A DNA stretch of 37,283 nucleotides from Glycomyces amatae (GTDB taxonomy: Bacteria > Actinomycetota > Actinomycetes > Mycobacteriales > Micromonosporaceae), in the NCBI RefSeq assembly GCF_020991375.1, contig NZ_JAJLQZ010000035.1, positions 1-37,283 of the forward strand, read 5' to 3'. A program made the translations under genes and the position numbers. The notes under the pieces were generated by a model. It searched no databases, was not told where the DNA came from, and saw nothing but the letters and a program-made list of their open reading frames with translations. This document shows positions 7,756-15,293 of the stretch, piece by piece (position 1 is the first letter of the stretch; the number at the start of each line of letters is the position of its first letter).

Positions 7756-9581
7756 GCACCGACATCGCCACCGACGCGGGGCAACCCGACCCGACCGTCC
7801 CCAGGCCGGAGCACCCCCGGCCCCAACTGCTCCGCGACCGCTGGGTGAACCTCAACGGCCGCTGGCAGTTCGAGATCGACCCGGCCGACACCGGGCTCGA
7901 ACGCGGCCTCCTCGACCGCGAGCTCGACGGCTCGATCCTGGTGCCGTTCGCCCCCGAGTCGGAGGCCTCCGGCGTCGGGCACGTCGACTTCATGGAGGCC
8001 GTCTGGTACCGCAGGGACATCCAGGCGCCCTGGGAGACCGGCCGGACGATCCTGCACTTCGGCGCCGTCGACTACGACACCACCGTCTGGATCGACGGCC
8101 GGGAGGTCGGCCGCCACCGCGGCGGCTTCAGCTCGTTCAGCTTCGACGTGACCGAGCACCTGACCCCGGGGCGGGCGAGCGCGCTCGTCGTCCGGGCGCG
8201 CGACGCCCGCCTCGGCGTGCAGGCCCGCGGCAAGCAGGCGAACTGGTACGCGAACACCCACTGCCACTACACCAGGACCACGGGGATCTGGCAGACGGTG
8301 TGGCTCGAGTCGGTGCCCGACAGCCACGTGCGGCGCCTGCGCGTCACACCGCAGCTCGGCGACGGCTCCCTCACCGTCGAGGCCGACGTCGCCGACCCCG
8401 CCGGGCACCGCCTCCTCGCCGTCGTCTCGGACGCCGACGGCGAGGCCGCCCGGGCGGAGGCGCCGCTGGGCCTCGACCTCGCCGCGACCCTGCGGCTCCC
8501 GATCCCGCCGGAGCGGCTGCGCCCGTGGTCCCCGGCGGACCCGCACCTGTACGACCTCGCCGTGACGGTCCTGGACGCCGAGGGCCGCGCGGTCGACGAG
8601 GTGCGCTCGTACGCGGGCATGCGGTCGGTCGCGATCGACGGCGACCGGCTGCTGCTCAACGGCGAACCGGTGTTCCAGCGGCTCGTGCTCGACCAGGGCT
8701 ACTGGCCCGAGACCCTCATGACGGCGCCGGACGACGCGGCGCTCGTCCGCGACATCGAGCTCGCCATGGCGGCGGGGTTCAACGGCGCCCGGCTGCACCA
8801 GAAGGCCTTCGAGGAGCGCTTCTTCCACCACGCCGACCGCATGGGCTACCTCGTGTGGGCGGAGTTCGGCGACTGGGGCGTCTCCGGGAACGGGCCCGCC
8901 GGGCACAACCAGCAGCCGACGGCCGCGTTCGTGGGCGAATGGCTCGAACTGCTCGCGCGCGACCACAACCACCCGTCGATCGTCGGCTGGTGCCCGCTGA
9001 ACGAGACCCACCAGCTCATGCACGACCGCACGACGGCCCTCGACGACGTCACGCTCGCGATGTTCCTCGCCACGAAGCTCGCCGACCCGTCCCGCCCCGT
9101 GATCGACGCCTCGGGCTACTCGCACCGCGTGAGCGCCACCGACGTCTACGACTCCCACTCCTACGAGCAGGACCCCGAGGCGTTCCGCCGCCAGCAGGCC
9201 GGTCTCGCGCAAGGGGAGCCGTACCGCAACCGGGACGCCAGGGGCGAGGTCTCCGTCCCCTACCGCGGCCAGCCCTTCTTCGTCTCCGAGTTCGGCGGGG
9301 TGTGGTGGAACCCCGAGGCCGAGACGACGGGGGAGGACCGGGCCGAGTCGTGGGGATACGGTCAGCGCGTGCGCGACGAGGAGGCGTTCTACGAGCGCTT
9401 CTCGGGACTCGTGGCCGTGCTCGCCGAGGACCCGCGCATGTTCGGCTACTGCTACACGCAGCTCACCGACGTGTTCCAGGAGCAGAACGGCATCTACCGC
9501 TTCGACCGATCGGACAAACTCGATGTGGACCGCATCCGCGCCGCGCAGTCCGCGCCGCCCGCGTACGAGCGGCGGCGGTGA
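7752..9581 (+). CDS. glycoside hydrolase family 2 (beta-galactosidase/beta-glucuronidase type)
   Basis: A 609-aa cytoplasmic exo-glycosidase without signal peptide. The GTG start at 7752 overlaps the permease stop and follows AGGAGGAAA. The N-terminal sugar-binding sandwich begins RDRWVNLNGRWQFEID; then come the immunoglobulin-like domain and a TIM barrel. Catalytic residues fit family GH2: Glu418 in GWCPLNETHQ (acid/base, preceded by Asn) and Glu513 in FVSEFGG (nucleophile). TGIWQTVWLE is a common GH2 motif. Specificity (beta-galactoside, beta-glucuronide, arabinoside) cannot be fixed. Its place after the transporter suggests it splits imported oligosaccharides, probably after desulfation. 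Confidence 0.88.
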   Translation: MSTDIATDAGQPDPTVPRPEHPRPQLLRDRWVNLNGRWQFEIDPADTGLERGLLDRELDGSILVPFAPESEASGVGHVDFMEAVWYRRDIQAPWETGRTILHFGAVDYDTTVWIDGREVGRHRGGFSSFSFDVTEHLTPGRASALVVRARDARLGVQARGKQANWYANTHCHYTRTTGIWQTVWLESVPDSHVRRLRVTPQLGDGSLTVEADVADPAGHRLLAVVSDADGEAARAEAPLGLDLAATLRLPIPPERLRPWSPADPHLYDLAVTVLDAEGRAVDEVRSYAGMRSVAIDGDRLLLNGEPVFQRLVLDQGYWPETLMTAPDDAALVRDIELAMAAGFNGARLHQKAFEERFFHHADRMGYLVWAEFGDWGVSGNGPAGHNQQPTAAFVGEWLELLARDHNHPSIVGWCPLNETHQLMHDRTTALDDVTLAMFLATKLADPSRPVIDASGYSHRVSATDVYDSHSYEQDPEAFRRQQAGLAQGEPYRNRDARGEVSVPYRGQPFFVSEFGGVWWNPEAETTGEDRAESWGYGQRVRDEEAFYERFSGLVAVLAEDPRMFGYCYTQLTDVFQEQNGIYRFDRSDKLDVDRIRAAQSAPPAYERRR

Positions 9582-9957
9582 CGAGTCGGCCCCCGGCGAC
9601 CCGGCGGACCGGTTCCCGCGCCGCGTGTACGCGCACGGCGACGACCCGGACCCGCGGTTCAGCCTCGCCAACGAGCGGACGTTCCTGGCCTGGGTGCGGA
9701 CGGCGCTGGCGCTGTTCGCCGCCGGGGTCGCGCTGGAGGCCGTCTCGATCCCGGTGGACGGGTGGTTCCGGCCGGCCGCGGCGGGCATCTTCGTCCTGCT
9801 GGGCCTGGTCGCGGTGGTGTACGCCTGGTCGAGCTGGATGCGGACCGAGCGGTCGCTGCGCGAGCGGCGCCCGCTCCGGGGGCCGGCGATCGGACCGGTC
9901 CTCATGACCGGCATCGCCGCCGCGGTCCTGCTCCTGGTGATCGGGTTCGTCGTATGA
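9523..9957 (+). CDS. DUF202 (YidH-type) small membrane protein A
   Basis: A 144-aa protein of the DUF202 family; no biochemical function is known to me. The family core DPDPRFSLANERTFLAWVRTALALFAAGVALEA is followed by two more hydrophobic segments (FVLLGLVAVVYAW and GPVLMTGIAAAVLLLVIGFVV), giving three transmembrane helices. Homologues usually carry an RxVYxxGxxPDPRFSLANERT leader, which here is RFPRRVYAHGDDPDPRF. The ATG at 9523, inside the GH2 gene, is the only start that includes it; a GTG at 9625 would shorten the protein. Its stop overlaps the next ATG. It sits between GH2 and FGE in one run of overlapping genes. Confidence 0.7.
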   Translation: MWTASAPRSPRRPRTSGGGDESAPGDPADRFPRRVYAHGDDPDPRFSLANERTFLAWVRTALALFAAGVALEAVSIPVDGWFRPAAAGIFVLLGLVAVVYAWSSWMRTERSLRERRPLRGPAIGPVLMTGIAAAVLLLVIGFVV

Positions 9958-10271
9958 CGGCGCCGCTCGACCCGGGCCTCCAGGCGGAGCGCACGCTGCT
10001 GGCGTGGCGCCGCACCTGCCTGGCGGTGGGCGTGGTCGGCGTGGTGGCGGCGCGGTTCGCCGCCGAGGCGCTCGGGGCCGCCGCGGTCGCCCTCGGCGCG
10101 CTCGGCGCGGTGCTGGCCGCCGCCACCCACCTGGCGGCGATGCGCCGGTACCGCCGCGCCCGCAGCCGCGGGGCCGCGGACGCGCGGGCGCTCGGGATGC
10201 TCACGGCCGCCGTGCTGGCCGTCGGCCTCGGCTGCGGCCTCTACGTGCTGGCGGGAGCGTGGACGCGGTGA
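9954..10271 (+). CDS. DUF202 small membrane protein B
   Basis: A 105-aa second DUF202-like protein, overlapping gene A by 4 bp (ATGA). LDPGLQAERTLLAWRRTCLAVGVVGVVAARF matches the family's ER-T-x-LAW-R-T core, and two further hydrophobic stretches give three helices. Paired short DUF202 genes are common and may form a hetero-oligomer in the membrane. The stop overlaps the GTG of the FGE gene. Function is unknown; the operon position suggests a link to sulfated-sugar use, or simple insertion into the unit. Confidence 0.75.
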   Translation: MTAPLDPGLQAERTLLAWRRTCLAVGVVGVVAARFAAEALGAAAVALGALGAVLAAATHLAAMRRYRRARSRGAADARALGMLTAAVLAVGLGCGLYVLAGAWTR

Positions 10272-11155
10272 ACCGGGACCTGACTCGCATCGAGGGCGGG
10301 ACCGTCCGGATGGGATCGGAGCGGTTCTACCCCGAGGAGCGCCCGGTCGTCGAAGTGCGGGTGGCGCCGTTCCTGATCGCGCCGCACCCGGTGACCAACC
10401 GCGAGTTCGCCGCGTTCGCGGCCGCCACCGGCTACGTGACGACGGCCGAGCGCCCGCTCGACCCCGCGGACTTCCCCGGCGCGGACCTGGAGGGCCTGGA
10501 GCCCGGCTCGCTCGTGTTCACCCCCACGCCGGGCCCGGTGGACCTGCGTGACTGGCGGCAGTGGTGGCGCTGGCAGCCGGGCGCGAGCTGGCGCCGCCCG
10601 AAGGGCCCCGGCAGCGGGCTCGACGGCCTCGACGACCACCCGGTCGTGCAGGTCTCGTTCGCGGACGCCGCCGCCTACGCCGCGTGGGCCGGCGGGCGGC
10701 TGCCGACCGAGGCCGAGTGGGAGGCCGCCGCGCGCGGCGGCCTGGACGGCGCGACCTACGCCTGGGGCGAGGAGCCGAACGACGGCACCCGCGCCAACAC
10801 CTGGCAGGGCGCCTTCCCCTACCGCAACACCGGTGCGCGGGGTTGGAAGGGCACCAGCCCGGTCGGGGCGTTCCCGCCCAACGGATACGGCCTGTTCGAC
10901 ATGACCGGCAACACCTGGGAGTGGACGAGCAGCCGCTGGACCGACCGCCGCGCCGCGCCGAGCTGCCAGTGCTCGCCGGGGGCGTCCCGGGACGCGGTGG
11001 GCGCCGGCGAGGCGCGGCCGCGAAGAGTCCTCAAAGGAGGGTCGCACCTGTGCGCCCCCGAGTACTGCCTGCGCTACCGCCCGGCCGCCCGCTCCCCGGA
11101 GACCGAGGACTCGGCCACCACCCACCTCGGCTTCAGGATCGCCGCCGACGCGTGA
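10268..11155 (+). CDS. formylglycine-generating enzyme (FGE), sulfatase activator
   Basis: A 295-aa copper-dependent oxidase that converts the Cys of C-x-P-x-R in sulfatases to formylglycine. The family fold is clear: N-terminal GGTVRMGSERFYPEERPVVEV, LPTEAEWEAAARGG, and GLFDMTGNTWEWTSS. Both active-site cysteines are present in GGSHLCAPEYCLRYRPAAR as Cys262 and Cys267, five apart as in characterised aerobic FGEs, which separates it from EgtB-like relatives. The GTG at 10268 overlaps the DUF202-B stop by 4 bp; an in-frame GTG at 10259 is an alternative. It is the last gene of the operon that begins with the GH93-like and sulfatase genes, so enzyme and activator would be induced together. Confidence 0.92.
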   Translation: MNRDLTRIEGGTVRMGSERFYPEERPVVEVRVAPFLIAPHPVTNREFAAFAAATGYVTTAERPLDPADFPGADLEGLEPGSLVFTPTPGPVDLRDWRQWWRWQPGASWRRPKGPGSGLDGLDDHPVVQVSFADAAAYAAWAGGRLPTEAEWEAAARGGLDGATYAWGEEPNDGTRANTWQGAFPYRNTGARGWKGTSPVGAFPPNGYGLFDMTGNTWEWTSSRWTDRRAAPSCQCSPGASRDAVGAGEARPRRVLKGGSHLCAPEYCLRYRPAARSPETEDSATTHLGFRIAADA

Positions 11156-11227
11156 GCGGACCCGGCCGTCACCGGCGCGCCCGAGGGCCGCAGCCGGGCG
11201 GCGCCGGGCCGACCGCGACCGGCGCGG

Positions 11228-12154
11228 TCACCCCGCCATCGCCTCTTCGCGGAGGCGCCGCCGGTAGCGCAGGGGTGACTCGCCGGTCTCGCGCTTGAAC
11301 GCGGTGCTGAACGCGCTCTCGGACCCGTACCCGAGCTCGGACGCGAGCGCGCCGACCCGGACGTCCCCGTCGCGCAGCGCCCGCTGGGCGAGCAGGATCC
11401 GCCAGCGGTGCAGGTAGGTCAGCGGCGGCACGCCCGCCACGGTCCGGAACCGCTCGGCGAACGAGGTCCGCGACATCGCCGCCGCGCGGGCCAGGGCCTC
11501 GAGCCCCCACGACGCCCCGGGCTCGGCGTGCATGAGGCTCAGCGCCGGGCGCAGCCGCTCGTCGGTGAGGACGCGGAGCCAGCCCGGAGGCAGCTCCGCC
11601 TGCCCCACATAGGACCTGATGACCTCCAGGAGCAGCAGCTGGCCGTACTGGCGCAGCGCGAAGCCGGTGCCCATGCGGTTCGCGGCGCCCTCCTCGAAGA
11701 GGTGGCCCAGGAGCATCTGGACCGTGGGCGCGGTCGAGGTCGAGGCGCGCACGTGCCCCACCGGCGGCAGGGCCCGGGCCAGCAGCTCCAGGCCCGCGTC
11801 GTTGAGGTCGACGCGCCCGCCGACGACGATGTCGTCGGTGCCGAGCTCGCCCGTGCCCGCCCGCGCGGTGGTGAAGTCCGCGCCCGGCGCGACCTCGCGC
11901 CGCGGCCCGTCGCCGCCGCCTTCGAGGCGCAGCCACGACCGGCGGTTGAGGATCGCGACGTCCCCGGACTCGAGGTCGATCGGGGCGTCGAGCCCGTCGG
12001 CGCTCAGGCGCGCCCGGCCGGACACCATCGCCACGAACTTCATCCGCTCGCCGATGTCGGCCCGCGAGACCCACGGCCCGCGCACGGCGAACCCGCCCGA
12101 GACGACGCCCCGGACCTCGACCAGGTCGAAGACCTGCGAGAGATGATCGGTCAT
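11228..12154 (-). CDS. AraC-family transcriptional regulator with cupin sensor domain
   Basis: A 308-aa regulator. Residues 1-190 are a cupin-type N-terminal domain of the kind annotated as AraC-binding-like cupin_6 (RGPWVSRADIGERMKFVAMVSG, ESGDVAILNRRSWL). Residues about 205-300 hold two helix-turn-helix motifs (LEALARAAAMSRTSFAERFR; VGALASELGYGSESAFSTAFKRETG). The ATG lies 6 nt after a good promoter, so the transcript is probably leaderless. It is divergent from an SDR gene, and the two -35 boxes lie 3 nt apart, so it most likely controls the SDR. The effector is unknown, though such pairs often respond to small carbonyl or aromatic compounds. Confidence 0.88.
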   Translation of the reverse strand: MTDHLSQVFDLVEVRGVVSGGFAVRGPWVSRADIGERMKFVAMVSGRARLSADGLDAPIDLESGDVAILNRRSWLRLEGGGDGPRREVAPGADFTTARAGTGELGTDDIVVGGRVDLNDAGLELLARALPPVGHVRASTSTAPTVQMLLGHLFEEGAANRMGTGFALRQYGQLLLLEVIRSYVGQAELPPGWLRVLTDERLRPALSLMHAEPGASWGLEALARAAAMSRTSFAERFRTVAGVPPLTYLHRWRILLAQRALRDGDVRVGALASELGYGSESAFSTAFKRETGESPLRYRRRLREEAMAG

Positions 12155-12160
12155 GTCCGT

Positions 12161-12189
12161 ACTCTAGATCAAAAACAACGAACTTCCAA
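12161..12189 (-). promoter_or_regulatory. leaderless promoter of the AraC-type regulator
   Basis: On the minus strand TTGGAA (12189-12184), a 17-nt spacer, then TAGAGT (12166-12161). The start codon begins 6 nt after the -10 box, so the +1 should coincide with the ATG and no Shine-Dalgarno is needed. Confidence 0.6.
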
Positions 12190-12192
12190 TTA

Positions 12193-12221
12193 TTCACAGT
12201 CCCGTCGATCGCGGGCAGACT
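12193..12221 (+). promoter_or_regulatory. leaderless promoter of the SDR gene
   Basis: TTCACA (12193-12198), 17-nt spacer, CAGACT (12216-12221), then 7 nt to the ATG. It stands back to back with the AraC promoter. The stretch GCGGGCAGACTGG around the -10 is repeated exactly around the predicted -10 at 17977-17982. Confidence 0.5.
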
Positions 12222-12228
12222 GGTCCGC

Positions 12229-13251
12229 ATGACACAACGACAACACCCGATCGGCACCGGCTTCACCGCCGCCGCCACCGCGGACGAGATCCTCGCCGGG
12301 ATCGACCTGTCCGGCAAGCACATCGTCGTCACCGGCGGCCACCAGGGCATCGGCCGCGAGACCACCAGGGCGCTGAGCCGGGCCGGCGCCTCGGTGACCG
12401 TCGCCGCCCGCAACCCCGAGCGCGCCGCCGAAGCCCTGTCCGGCGTCGAGCGCGTCGCCGCCTCCCGGCTCGACCTGCTCGACCCGGACTCGATCGACGC
12501 GTTCGCGGACCGCTACCTCGCGTCCGGCGAACCGCTGCACGCCCTGGTCAACAACGCGGGCATCATGGCCGGCCCGCTGGTGCGCGACGCGCGCGGCTAC
12601 GAGTCGCAGTTCGCGACCAACCACCTCGGGCACTTCCAGCTGACGCTGGGTCTGCTGCCCGCGCTGCGGGCGGCGCGCGGCGCCCGCGTCGTCAACCTGA
12701 CCTCCGGCGGGCACCGGATCTCGGACATCCGCTGGGACGACCCGCACTTCGCGGACGGGTACGACGAGGCCGGGATGCTCGGGTACGGCCAGTCGAAGAC
12801 CGCGAACGTCCTGTTCGCCGTCGAGCTCGACCGCCGCTGGGCCGAGGACGGCATCCGCGGCTTCGCGGTGCACCCCGGCATCGTCATGACCACGAACCTG
12901 GGGCCCTACCTCCCCGAGGGCGAGGAGCGCACGCCCTGGCTGCCGGACGAGGCGCTGCGGGCGATGGGCCTGGTCGACGAGGCCGGCGCGGTCGTCATCG
13001 ACCCCGAGCGGGAGCTGAAGACCCCGCAGCAGGGGGCGAGCACCAGCGTGCTCGCCGCCGCCAGCCCGCTGCTCGAGGGCATCGGCGGGGTCTACCTCAA
13101 GGACAACGACGTCTCGCCGCTCGACGAGGACCCGCAGGACGCCGTCTTCGGCACCACCGCCGAAGTCAACTCCGACGTGGTGCCGTACGCGCTCGACCCC
13201 GACTCGGCGCGGCGGCTGTGGGAGCTGAGCGAGGAGCTCGTCAAGCGGTGA
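12229..13251 (+). CDS. short-chain dehydrogenase/reductase (SDR)
   Basis: A 340-aa NAD(P)-dependent oxidoreductase, longer than the classical 250 aa and typical of the retinol-dehydrogenase/WW-domain-oxidoreductase-like branch. The Rossmann motif TGGHQGIG is near residues 36-43, NNAG near 107, catalytic Ser in NLTSGGH, and the catalytic pair in YGQSK. The C-terminal tail contains a 'QGAST' region and GGVYLKD typical of this branch. There is no clear Shine-Dalgarno; a promoter 7 nt upstream suggests leaderless translation. Divergence from the AraC-type gene suggests induction by a substrate. The substrate is unknown. Confidence 0.88.
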   Translation: MTQRQHPIGTGFTAAATADEILAGIDLSGKHIVVTGGHQGIGRETTRALSRAGASVTVAARNPERAAEALSGVERVAASRLDLLDPDSIDAFADRYLASGEPLHALVNNAGIMAGPLVRDARGYESQFATNHLGHFQLTLGLLPALRAARGARVVNLTSGGHRISDIRWDDPHFADGYDEAGMLGYGQSKTANVLFAVELDRRWAEDGIRGFAVHPGIVMTTNLGPYLPEGEERTPWLPDEALRAMGLVDEAGAVVIDPERELKTPQQGASTSVLAAASPLLEGIGGVYLKDNDVSPLDEDPQDAVFGTTAEVNSDVVPYALDPDSARRLWELSEELVKR

Positions 13252-13271
13252 CGGCCGCGGCGGGGGCCGCG

Positions 13272-13493
13272 CTAGTCGCAGCCTCCGCCGCCGCCGGAGT
13301 CGCCTCCGCCGCCGGAGTCGCCAGGGCCGCAGTCGCCGCCGCTCCCGCCGCCCGGCGAACCGCTCCAGCCGTAGCTCGAGCCGTCCGAGTACACGGCGGA
13401 GCCCGAACCGCGCGACCGGCCGCCGCGGCGGGCGAGGGCGACGATCAACCAGACGACCAGCGCGCAGACGACGAGGGTGACGACGACGGCCAT
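13272..13493 (-). CDS. small Gly-rich membrane protein (73 aa)
   Basis: MAVVVTLVVCALVVWLIVALARRGG forms one transmembrane helix, followed by a Ser/Gly-rich tail with two cysteines ending GGGGGCD. The ATG at 13493 is set by a GAAGGAG site 6 nt upstream; a longer frame to 13694 is unlikely because it lacks a ribosome site and overlaps the PLP gene. I do not recognise the family. Single-helix proteins with Gly/Cys-rich tails are common in actinobacteria. It is convergent with the SDR gene, 20 bp apart. Confidence 0.6.
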   Translation of the reverse strand: MAVVVTLVVCALVVWLIVALARRGGRSRGSGSAVYSDGSSYGWSGSPGGGSGGDCGPGDSGGGGDSGGGGGCD

Positions 13494-13672
13494 GGGCGGG
13501 CTCCTTCGAGTGGGCGGACCCCCACCATATGCCGCCCCGGCCACCCCCGGCGCCCCGAAGCCGTTGCGCCCGAACGGCGCTCCCGGCGGCCCGCGCCGCG
13601 CTCGTTCCGCCCCGGGCCCGGCGGTGACCGGCGCGACCCTTCCCGGACCCGCCGGTCCCGCGCCTCCCGAGC

Positions 13673-13678
13673 GATACT
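13673..13678 (+). promoter_or_regulatory. -10 element for a leaderless PLP-enzyme transcript
   Basis: GATACT lies 6 nt before the ATG at 13685, the same geometry as other leaderless genes here. No convincing -35 is visible at 16-18 nt upstream. No Shine-Dalgarno precedes the ATG. Confidence 0.35.
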
Positions 13679-13684
13679 GGGGCC

Positions 13685-14758
13685 ATGGCGACAACCGACG
13701 ACCCGTCCTACACGCGACCGACCCGACTCGTGGCCGCCGGGCGGCCCCCGGCCCTCCCCGACGCGCCCCTGAACGAACCCGTGACGTTCGCGTCGACCTA
13801 CCACGCCGGCGGCGACCGCGCCTACGGCCGCTACGGGAACCCCACCTGGGACGCGTTCGAGACGGTCCTCGGCGAGCTGGAGGAGGGCCGGGCGCTCGCG
13901 TTCGCCTCGGGCCTGGCCGCCAGCGGCGCCGTGCTCTCGCTGCTGCCCGACGGCGCCGCGGTCGTCGCGCCCGCGACGGCCTACCTCGGCGTCCTCGACC
14001 AGATGCGGGAGCTCCGGGACGCCGGCCGGATCGAGCTGCGCCAGGTCGACGTCACCGACACGGCCGCGGTCGCCGAGGCCGCCGAGGGCGCGGCGATGGT
14101 CTGGCTCGAGTCGCCCACCAACCCCAACCTCGAGGTCGCCGACCTCGCGGCGATCGCCGCGGCCGCCCGCGCCGCCGGGGCGCTGACCGTGGTCGACAAC
14201 ACCTTCGCCACCCCGCTCCTCCAGCGCCCCCTCGAACTCGGCGCGGACATCGTCGTGCACAGCGCCACCAAGCTGCTCAGCGGCCACTCCGACGTCGTCC
14301 TGGGCGCCGTCGTCGCCCGCGGCGACGAGGTGTTCGCCCGCATGGACGCGCACCGGCGCCTGCACGGGGCGATCCCGGGACCCATGGAGGTGTACCTGGC
14401 GCTGCGCGGGATGCGGACCCTGTCCGTGCGCCTCGAACGCGCCCAGGCGAACACGGCCGAACTGGTGCGCCGCCTCAGGGACCACCCCGCCGTCGAGCGG
14501 GTGCGCCACCCCGGGTTCGGCGCGATGTGCTCGATCGAGGTGGCGGGCGGCGCCGCCGGGGCGGACCGGGTGGTCGGCGCGGTCGGGCTCTGGGTCCACG
14601 CGACCAGCCTCGGCGGCGTGGAGTCGACGCTGGAGCGGCGGCGCCACTGGCCGACCGAGAGCGACACGGTCGCCGAGTCGCTGATCCGCATGTCGGTCGG
14701 GATCGAGGACGTCGAGGACCTCTGGGCCGATCTGGCCCGCGCCCTCGACGCCGCCTAG
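13685..14758 (+). CDS. PLP-dependent Cys/Met metabolism enzyme (cystathionine gamma-lyase/synthase type)
   Basis: A 357-aa fold-type I PLP enzyme, slightly shorter than the usual 380-400. The phosphate-binding AYGRYGNPTWDAFE, the cofactor-stacking region ALAFASGLAAS, VDNTFATPLLQRP, and the Schiff-base lysine Lys196 in VVHSATKLLSGHSDV are all present. The C-terminal HATSLGGVESTLERR matches the family. These enzymes run transsulfuration or thiol elimination in the cytoplasm. A second, 402-aa member lies at 25606-26814. Exact reaction (gamma-lyase, gamma-synthase, beta-lyase) cannot be set. It appears to be a single-gene unit. Confidence 0.87.
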   Translation: MATTDDPSYTRPTRLVAAGRPPALPDAPLNEPVTFASTYHAGGDRAYGRYGNPTWDAFETVLGELEEGRALAFASGLAASGAVLSLLPDGAAVVAPATAYLGVLDQMRELRDAGRIELRQVDVTDTAAVAEAAEGAAMVWLESPTNPNLEVADLAAIAAAARAAGALTVVDNTFATPLLQRPLELGADIVVHSATKLLSGHSDVVLGAVVARGDEVFARMDAHRRLHGAIPGPMEVYLALRGMRTLSVRLERAQANTAELVRRLRDHPAVERVRHPGFGAMCSIEVAGGAAGADRVVGAVGLWVHATSLGGVESTLERRRHWPTESDTVAESLIRMSVGIEDVEDLWADLARALDAA

Positions 14759-14779
14759 AGCGGCCGGGCGGGACTCCGG

Positions 14780-14809
14780 TTGGCCGGACGGACCGGCCCG
14801 GCATACGAT
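14780..14809 (+). promoter_or_regulatory. putative promoter of the first YbaB/EbfC-like gene
   Basis: TTGGCC (14780-14785), 18-nt spacer, TACGAT (14804-14809). The start would be near 14816, giving a leader of about 25 nt that contains the GAAGGAGG ribosome site. Confidence 0.4.
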
Positions 14810-14840
14810 CGTCCCGTTCCGTACCCCCGAAGGAGGCCCG

Positions 14841-15242
14841 ATGTCCGGAGCAGACGACTACGCCGCGCGCCTGACCGAGGCGCGGGCGGCGCTCGCCGCG
14901 GCGAACGCGTCGCCCGAGGAGCACCAGGCGGTGCCGGTGACGGCCGAGTCGGGCGGGGGGAGCGTCCGGGTGACGCTCGGGACCGACGGCCGCGTCCAGG
15001 CGATCGAGGTGGACCCCAAGGGGTTCAAGGAAGGCTCGGACTACATCGCCGAGCACGTGCTGCTGGCGCTGAACGAGGCGCTGGAACGGCGGGCGGCGAT
15101 GGTCGCCACGGACGAGCGCGTCCCCGACCTGGGCTCGATCGACGAGTCGATGGCGGAGGTGCAGGACGGGTCGCTGCCGCGGTTCCAGGCGATGAGCGCG
15201 TCGATCACTCAGGTGATGGACAAGCTCGGCGGGAACCGGTAG
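14841..15242 (+). CDS. YbaB/EbfC-family protein A
   Basis: A 133-aa protein related to the YbaB/EbfC nucleoid-associated family. The core strand pattern SVRVTLGTDGRVQAIEVDPKGF fits the family's 'G-x-V-x-V-x-x-x-G-x-V' sheet, followed by a helix (LLALNEALERRA). Standard YbaB proteins are about 100 aa and lie beside dnaX/recR; neither gene is here. The start is supported by GAAGGAGG. Protein B, 51 bp downstream, shows the same order of motifs, so the two are probably a duplication. They may act as a dimer on DNA or as part of an actinobacterial export cluster; only the fold is supported. Confidence 0.72.
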   Translation: MSGADDYAARLTEARAALAAANASPEEHQAVPVTAESGGGSVRVTLGTDGRVQAIEVDPKGFKEGSDYIAEHVLLALNEALERRAAMVATDERVPDLGSIDESMAEVQDGSLPRFQAMSASITQVMDKLGGNR

Positions 15243-15293
15243 CGCGCAACATATGAGACCGGCTCCGGTATGGTGTCGGGTCGGGAGGTCGGA

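Noticed and set aside
7569..10130. Very long minus-strand open frame (853 codons), and a similar one at 34953-37157
   Set aside because: Antisense shadows of GH2/DUF202 and GH3 genes, caused by lack of stop codons in high-GC DNA; no ribosome sites or domains.
10268..11155. EgtB-like ergothioneine synthase instead of FGE
   Set aside because: Both FGE cysteines (262, 267) in the L-C-x4-C-x-R-Y-R context are present, the protein lacks the DinB domain of EgtB, and a sulfatase is in the same operon.
11156..11227. Terminator between FGE and the AraC gene
   Set aside because: Several imperfect GC-rich inverted repeats exist, but none forms a clean stem, so it is not annotated.
13494..13694. N-terminal extension of the Gly-rich miniprotein
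   Set aside because: The extension is Pro/Gly/Arg-rich, overlaps the PLP gene start and lacks a ribosome site, while the ATG at 13493 has GAAGGAG.
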